This document shows, one piece after another, positions 29,128 through 33,277 of a stretch of DNA of 33,277 bases (position 1 is its first letter; each line of letters begins with the position of its first letter). A program made the position numbers and the translations under genes. The stretch lies in the NCBI GenBank assembly GCA_937872985.1, contig CALMUW010000085.1, positions 1 to 33,277 of the forward strand, read 5' to 3'. Origin of the DNA: an uncultured Alphaproteobacteria bacterium. GTDB lineage: Bacteria > Pseudomonadota > Alphaproteobacteria > Rhizobiales > Aestuariivirgaceae. The notes beneath the pieces are model-generated. The model was given only the letters and a program-made list of their open reading frames with translations, was not told the origin of the DNA and ran no database searches.

Positions 29128-29693
29128 TCATCCTGATCGACAACTATGACAGCTTCACCTGGAACCTCTATCACTTCCTCGGTGATCTCGGCGCCGAGAC
29201 CGTGGTCCACCGCAATGACAAGGTGAGCGTCGGGCAGGTCATCTCGGCCCGGCCCCAGGCCATCGTCATTTCCCCCGGCCCCGGCGTCCCCGCCGCGGCG
29301 GGCATCATCATCGACCTCATCAAAGAGGCCTCCGGCACCATCCCCATCTTCGGCGTCTGCCTTGGCCTTCAGGCCATGGGCGAAGCCTTCGGCGGCAAGG
29401 TGATCCGCGCCCCCCGGCAGATGCACGGCAAGGTCTCACCCATCCATCACCGTGATGTGGGCGTGTTCAATGGCCTGCCCGACGATTTCGCCGCCACGCG
29501 CTATCACTCCCTCGTGGTGGAACGCGACACCCTGCCCGACTGTCTTGAGGTGACGGCCGAGACCGATGGCCTCATCATGGGGCTGCAGCACCGGACCATG
29601 AATGTGCACGGCGTTCAGTTCCACCCCGAGAGCATCGCCTCGGAACATGGCCATGCCATCCTGAAAAACTTCCTCGAACTGGCGAGGCGCTGA
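29124..29693 (+). CDS. trpG: anthranilate synthase component II (glutamine amidotransferase)
   Basis: A 189-residue class I glutaminase supplying ammonia to TrpE. Catalytic residues: Cys79 in FGVCLGLQA, His167 and Glu169 in VQFHPES; the oxyanion region is [11 protein letters not shown]. The N-terminus [15 protein letters not shown] is characteristic of TrpG/PabA. The ATG at 29124 overlaps the trpE stop; an in-frame upstream extension lies wholly inside trpE and is rejected. It could also serve p-aminobenzoate synthesis, as in organisms with a shared PabA, but the operon points to tryptophan. trpD begins 1 base after the stop. Confidence 0.97.
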   Translation: MIILIDNYDSFTWNLYHFLGDLGAETVVHRNDKVSVGQVISARPQAIVISPGPGVPAAAGIIIDLIKEASGTIPIFGVCLGLQAMGEAFGGKVIRAPRQMHGKVSPIHHRDVGVFNGLPDDFAATRYHSLVVERDTLPDCLEVTAETDGLIMGLQHRTMNVHGVQFHPESIASEHGHAILKNFLELARR

Positions 29694-29694
29694 C

Positions 29695-30708
29695 ATGTCC
29701 GACCTGAAACCCCTCATCGCCAAGGCGGCGGACGGCAAGCCCCTGACCCGCGCCGAGGCCATGACCGCCTTCAATGTCATGATGTCGGGCGAGGCGACGC
29801 CCGCGCAGATCGCGGGCCTGCTCATGGCGCTCAGGGTGCGCGGCGAGACCGTGGACGAGATCACCGGGGCCGTGTCGGTCATGCGTGACAAGATGCTGCG
29901 CGTCGAAGCTCCCGCCGATGCCATCGACATCGTCGGCACGGGCGGCGATGCCTCCGGCTCCTACAACATCTCCACCTGTGCCGCCTTCGTGGCGGCAGGC
30001 TGCGGCCTCACGGTGGCAAAGCACGGCAACCGGGCGCTCTCGTCCAGATCCGGTGCCGCCGATGTGCTCATGGCGCTCGGCGTCAACATCGACCTGGGGC
30101 CGGACAAGATCAGCCAGTGCATCAGGGAGGCGGGCCTGGGCTTCATGTTCGCGCCGCACCACCACGCGTCGATGAAATATGTCGGCCCCAGCCGGGTCGA
30201 ACTCGGCACCCGCACCATCTTCAACCTGCTCGGCCCCCTGTCCAATCCGGCGGGCGTCAAGCGCCAGATCACCGGCGTTTTTTCAAAGGCCTGGGTGGAA
30301 CCCCTCGCCCATGTCCTGAACAACCTGGGCAGTGCTGCCTGCTGGATCTGCCATGGCGAGGGCGGCTTTGACGAAATCGTGCCGAGCGGCACCACCCTCA
30401 TCGCCGAACTGAAGGACGGCGCGGTCACGCACTTCGAGGTGACGCCGGAGCACCTGGGCATCACCCGCCGCAAGGTGTCCGACCTGAAGGGGGCTGACGC
30501 CGCCCATAATGCCGAGGCCCTGCGCGCCGTGCTGGCGGGCCAGCCTTCGGCCTTCGCCGATGCCGCCGTCATGACCGTGGCCGCCGCCCTGAAGGTGGCG
30601 GGCACCGAGCCGGACCTGAAGCGGGGCGTTGCCCGCGCCCGGGACGCCATTGCCGCCGGTGCCGCGCGGCAGGCGCTAGACCGGCTGGTGGAGGTTTCCA
30701 AATCCTGA
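29695..30708 (+). CDS. trpD: anthranilate phosphoribosyltransferase
   Basis: A 337-residue enzyme joining anthranilate and PRPP. Motifs: [17 protein letters not shown] (about 79-95), which binds the pyrophosphate; [17 protein letters not shown] (104-120); [30 protein letters not shown], which holds the anthranilate-contacting Arg and the domain hinge; and the metal-binding acidic pair in the [16 protein letters not shown] region. Length is normal. The stop overlaps the ATG of trpC by one base (TGATG), consistent with reinitiation. Confidence 0.97.
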   Translation: MSDLKPLIAKAADGKPLTRAEAMTAFNVMMSGEATPAQIAGLLMALRVRGETVDEITGAVSVMRDKMLRVEAPADAIDIVGTGGDASGSYNISTCAAFVAAGCGLTVAKHGNRALSSRSGAADVLMALGVNIDLGPDKISQCIREAGLGFMFAPHHHASMKYVGPSRVELGTRTIFNLLGPLSNPAGVKRQITGVFSKAWVEPLAHVLNNLGSAACWICHGEGGFDEIVPSGTTLIAELKDGAVTHFEVTPEHLGITRRKVSDLKGADAAHNAEALRAVLAGQPSAFADAAVMTVAAALKVAGTEPDLKRGVARARDAIAAGAARQALDRLVEVSKS

Positions 30709-31511
30709 TGGCCACCATTCTCGACCGCATTGCCGCCTACAAGCGCGAGGAAGTGGCCGCCGCCAGGCGGGCCATGCCGCCTGCCGCGCTGGATGAGGTG
30801 CTGCGCGACCTGCCCCCGGCGCGTTGCTTCGTCGGCGCCATCGAACAGCGGCTCATGGCCGATGACTGGGCCCTCATTGCCGAAATCAAGAAGGCCAGCC
30901 CGTCGAAGGGCTTGATCCGCGCCGACTTCGATCCGCCCGCGCTGGCCCGCGCCTACGAAACCGGCGGCGCCGCCTGTCTCTCCATCCTTACCGATGGTCC
31001 CTCCTTCCAGGGTGCGCCGGAGTTTCTGGTTGCGGCCCGCGCCGCCTGCCATCTCCCGGTCCTGCGCAAGGACTTTCTGGTCGATCCCTATCAGGTGGTG
31101 GAGGCGCGCAGCTGGGGGGCCGATTGCATCCTCATCATCATGGCCATGGTCGACGACGCGCTGGCCCGCGCGCTGGAGCAGCAGGCCATCGAACTGGGCA
31201 TGGATGTGCTGATCGAAGTGCACGACGAGGCCGAGCTGGAACGCGCCGTGGAACTGTCCTCGCCCCTCATCGGCATCAACAACCGCAATCTCCACACCTT
31301 CGAAGTGTCCCTGAGCGTGACCGAGCGCCTCGCCCCCCTGGTGCCGGAGGGCCGCATCATCGTCGGTGAAAGCGGCATGTTCGCCCCCGCCGACCTTGCC
31401 CGCCTGTCGGCCGTGGGCGTAGACACCTTCCTGATTGGCGAGAGTCTGATGCGCCAGAACGATGTGGCCGCCGCAACCCGCGCCCTTCTCACCAAGCCGG
31501 AGGCCACATGA
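30708..31511 (+). CDS. trpC: indole-3-glycerol phosphate synthase
   Basis: A 267-residue TIM-barrel enzyme. Motifs in order: [20 protein letters not shown] with catalytic Lys, [28 protein letters not shown] with the second catalytic Lys, [25 protein letters not shown] and VGESGMFAP near the C-terminus. It is a single-domain TrpC, not fused to TrpF. It closes the tryptophan part of the operon; trpF, trpB and trpA are not in the window, which is the usual split in alphaproteobacteria. Its stop overlaps the moaC ATG by four bases (ATGA). Confidence 0.97.
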   Translation: MATILDRIAAYKREEVAAARRAMPPAALDEVLRDLPPARCFVGAIEQRLMADDWALIAEIKKASPSKGLIRADFDPPALARAYETGGAACLSILTDGPSFQGAPEFLVAARAACHLPVLRKDFLVDPYQVVEARSWGADCILIIMAMVDDALARALEQQAIELGMDVLIEVHDEAELERAVELSSPLIGINNRNLHTFEVSLSVTERLAPLVPEGRIIVGESGMFAPADLARLSAVGVDTFLIGESLMRQNDVAAATRALLTKPEAT

Positions 31512-31981
31512 GCAAGCTCACCCATCTCGACGACCAGGGCAAGGCCCGCATGGTGGATGTGGGCGAGAAGGACGTGACCCGCCGCACCGCCATCGCCGCG
31601 GCCCGAGTGCTGATGAAGCCGGAAACCCTGGCCCTCATTCTGGACGGCACCGCCGCCAAGGGCGACGTGCTGGCCGCGGCCCGCATCGCCGGTATCATGG
31701 CGGCAAAGCAGACCGCAAGCCTCATTCCGCTCTGCCATCCCCTCGCCATTTCCAGGGCCGCCGTCGATTTCGCCTTCGGCCCCGCCCATGTCGACGTGGA
31801 AGCGACAGTGACGGTGGAAGGCAAGACAGGGGTGGAGATGGAGGCGCTGACCGCCGTTTCCGTTGCCTGCCTCACCCTCTATGACATGCTGAAGGCGGTG
31901 GACCGGGGCATGACCATCACCAATGTGCGGCTGCTGGAAAAATCCGGCGGCAAGTCCGGCCACTGGAAGGCGGAGGGCTGA
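31508..31981 (+). CDS. moaC: cyclic pyranopterin monophosphate synthase MoaC
   Basis: A 157-residue enzyme that converts the MoaA product to cyclic pyranopterin monophosphate in molybdenum cofactor synthesis. Signatures: [54 protein letters not shown] and [27 protein letters not shown], ending [11 protein letters not shown]. Length is typical. It is translationally coupled to trpC and followed 1 base later by moeA, an order common next to trp genes in alphaproteobacteria. Confidence 0.97.
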   Translation: MSKLTHLDDQGKARMVDVGEKDVTRRTAIAAARVLMKPETLALILDGTAAKGDVLAAARIAGIMAAKQTASLIPLCHPLAISRAAVDFAFGPAHVDVEATVTVEGKTGVEMEALTAVSVACLTLYDMLKAVDRGMTITNVRLLEKSGGKSGHWKAEG

Positions 31982-31982
31982 G

Positions 31983-33185
31983 ATGGCCCTGCTCCCCGTT
32001 GCCGATGCCCGCGCCCTCGTTCTGCACGGGGTGAAGCCGCTTCCCGCCGAGAAGGTGGCGCTCGACCGCGCCCTCGGCCGGGTGCTGGCCAGCCCCCTTG
32101 CCGCCACCCGCGACCAGCCGCCCTTTCAGGCCTCGGCCATGGATGGCTATGCGCTGCGGGCCGAAGATGCCACCGCGCCGGGCACCACGCTCGCCCTGCA
32201 AGGCCTGGCCGCGGCGGGCCATGCCTTCCGGGGCAGGCTGAAACCGGGTCACTGCATCCGCATCCTCACCGGTGCGCCCCTGCCCGCCGGGGCCGACACC
32301 ATCCTGATCCAGGAAGACACCACAGCTAACGGCAATCGCATCACCTTCACCGTGGCAGCCAGGCCCGGCCTCAACATCCGCCCGCGCGGCGGCGACTTCA
32401 AACGGGGGGAAGCTCTCTTGCCCGCCGGCACGATCATCAGCCCCCGCGCCATGGCGGTGGCCGCCAGCGCCAACCGCGCCGACCTTGCCCTGCGCCGCAA
32501 GCCCGTGGTCGCCGTCTTCGTCACCGGCGATGAGTTGGTGGCCCCCGGCGGCAGGCCGCGCGCCGACCAGATCATTTCGTCCAACGCCCATGCCGTGGCC
32601 GCTTTCGCCGCCAGCCTCGGGGCGGAGGTCATCAATCTCGGCATCATCGCCGACCACCCCATGGCCATCCGCGCCGCCATCCGCAAGGCGCGCGCCGCCG
32701 ACATCCTCATCACCACGGGCGGCGTCTCGGTGGGCGACCTTGACCACACGCCGGACGCCCTGAAGGCCGAAGGGGTGAAGATCGACGTGTGGAAGATCGC
32801 CATGCGTCCCGGCAAGCCCTTCCTCTTTGGCCGCCGGGGCAAACAGCGCGTGCTCGGCCTGCCGGGCAATCCCGTCTCGGCCCTGGTCTGCGCCCGGCTT
32901 TTCCTTCAGCCGCTCATCCGCGCCCTGCAGGGCCTTGCCACCGACGAGACGCCCGCCAGCGCCATCACCACCCTGCCCCTGCCGCCCAACCAGCAGCGCC
33001 AGGACTACCTGCGCGGACGGCTGGAACTGGCCGCCGACGGCAGCCGCCGGGTCAGCCCCTTCTCCTCGCAGGATTCCTCGCAGCAGCGTCTGTTCCGCGA
33101 GGCGGGCTGCCTCATCATCCGTCCGCCCCATGCGCCGGCGGCGGCGGCGGGCGACACGGTGCCCGTTCTCCTGCTGGATTTCTAG
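31983..33185 (+). CDS. moeA: molybdopterin molybdenumtransferase MoeA
   Basis: A 400-residue protein that inserts molybdate into adenylylated molybdopterin. Motifs: DQPPFQASAMDGYAL, ILTGAPLPAGADTILIQED, RGGDFKRGEALLPAGT, VFVTGDELVAPG, ITTGGVSVGDLDH, AMRPGKPFLFG and LGLPGNPVSALV, with the beta-rich C-terminal domain from about residue 325. The ATG at 31983 follows the moaC stop by one base; an in-frame extension into moaC is rejected. It consumes the molybdate that the 6-15 kb transporters would import. The TAG stop at 33183-33185 is followed by two inverted repeats. Confidence 0.97.
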   Translation: MALLPVADARALVLHGVKPLPAEKVALDRALGRVLASPLAATRDQPPFQASAMDGYALRAEDATAPGTTLALQGLAAAGHAFRGRLKPGHCIRILTGAPLPAGADTILIQEDTTANGNRITFTVAARPGLNIRPRGGDFKRGEALLPAGTIISPRAMAVAASANRADLALRRKPVVAVFVTGDELVAPGGRPRADQIISSNAHAVAAFAASLGAEVINLGIIADHPMAIRAAIRKARAADILITTGGVSVGDLDHTPDALKAEGVKIDVWKIAMRPGKPFLFGRRGKQRVLGLPGNPVSALVCARLFLQPLIRALQGLATDETPASAITTLPLPPNQQRQDYLRGRLELAADGSRRVSPFSSQDSSQQRLFREAGCLIIRPPHAPAAAAGDTVPVLLLDF

Positions 33186-33197
33186 CGCAACGGACGA

Positions 33198-33257
33198 TCA
33201 AATCGGAACGATTTGAGAGAGAAAAGTTGCGCCAACATATTGATTTTCGAGCAACTT
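33198..33257. repeat. two inverted repeats downstream of moeA
   Basis: TCAAATCG, GAA, CGATTTGA forms a perfect 8-bp stem at 33198-33216. A second perfect 7-bp pair, AAGTTGC (33224-33230) and GCAACTT (33251-33257), follows with a 20-base AT-rich spacer. No long T-run follows the first stem, so it is not a classical intrinsic terminator. The pair may be a dispersed intergenic repeat, a transcript-end structure, or an operator for the next gene beyond the window (often lexA here in alphaproteobacteria). Confidence 0.6.
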
Positions 33258-33277
33258 ATCGGCGGCAGTTGAGTCCA

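Overview
This window looks like chromosomal DNA of an alphaproteobacterium. It falls into two parts that meet in a gene-poor stretch at about 15.7-16.2 kb. The right part has an order familiar in Hyphomicrobiales-like genomes: kdsA, pyrG, secG, tpiA, a PpiD-type folding factor, trpE-trpG-trpD-trpC, moaC, moeA. The left part has a tail module like that of Rhodobacterales gene transfer agents and phages, followed by a dense molybdenum/oxyanion uptake locus. Organism and transfer history are inferences from gene content; no database search was possible.

Left part, 1-6185: the 3' end of a phage or gene-transfer-agent tail module. It holds the C-terminal end of an NlpC/P60 peptidase, a giant tail hub/host-specificity protein with a TIM-barrel-like region, and a DUF2793 tail protein with a long repetitive shaft and a C-terminal candidate receptor domain. 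No head, packaging or integrase genes lie inside the window.

6277-15851: molybdate locus. Nine collinear, mostly overlapping genes encode a one-domain ModE-type regulator, ModA, ModB, ModC, a stand-alone Mop protein, a TrmO/UPF0066 homologue, and a complete FecCD/MolABC-type importer. Facing them on the minus strand are an atypical ModA, a second ModB and ModD, with a second ModC-like ATPase divergent from these. The divergent promoter region carries a 28-bp near-perfect palindrome. A weaker copy of its core (TATGTT-N6-AACAYA) sits just upstream of modA, so both units may answer to the same Mo-responsive regulator.

15852-16221 has no convincing gene and may be a recombination scar: the second ModC-like protein ends there in a tail that does not resemble the family.

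Right part, 16222-33277: a ChaA-type Ca2+/H+ antiporter and an EamA permease on the plus strand. On the minus strand is a tightly coupled set pyrG > MscS/DUF3772 channel > thioesterase > kdsA, preceded by tpiA > ATC-hydrolase-like gene and by secG. Divergent from tpiA is a long plus-strand operon ppiD > trpE > trpG > trpD > trpC > moaC > moeA, with gaps or overlaps of a few bases from trpE onward. moaC and moeA make molybdenum cofactor, so the window holds both Mo import and part of Mo use, although the trp-moa linkage is probably ancestral. Clustered odd residues in TrpE, a poly-C run in secG and a Phe-to-Ser change in the PyrG glutaminase loop suggest either real divergence or base-calling errors in GC-rich sequence.
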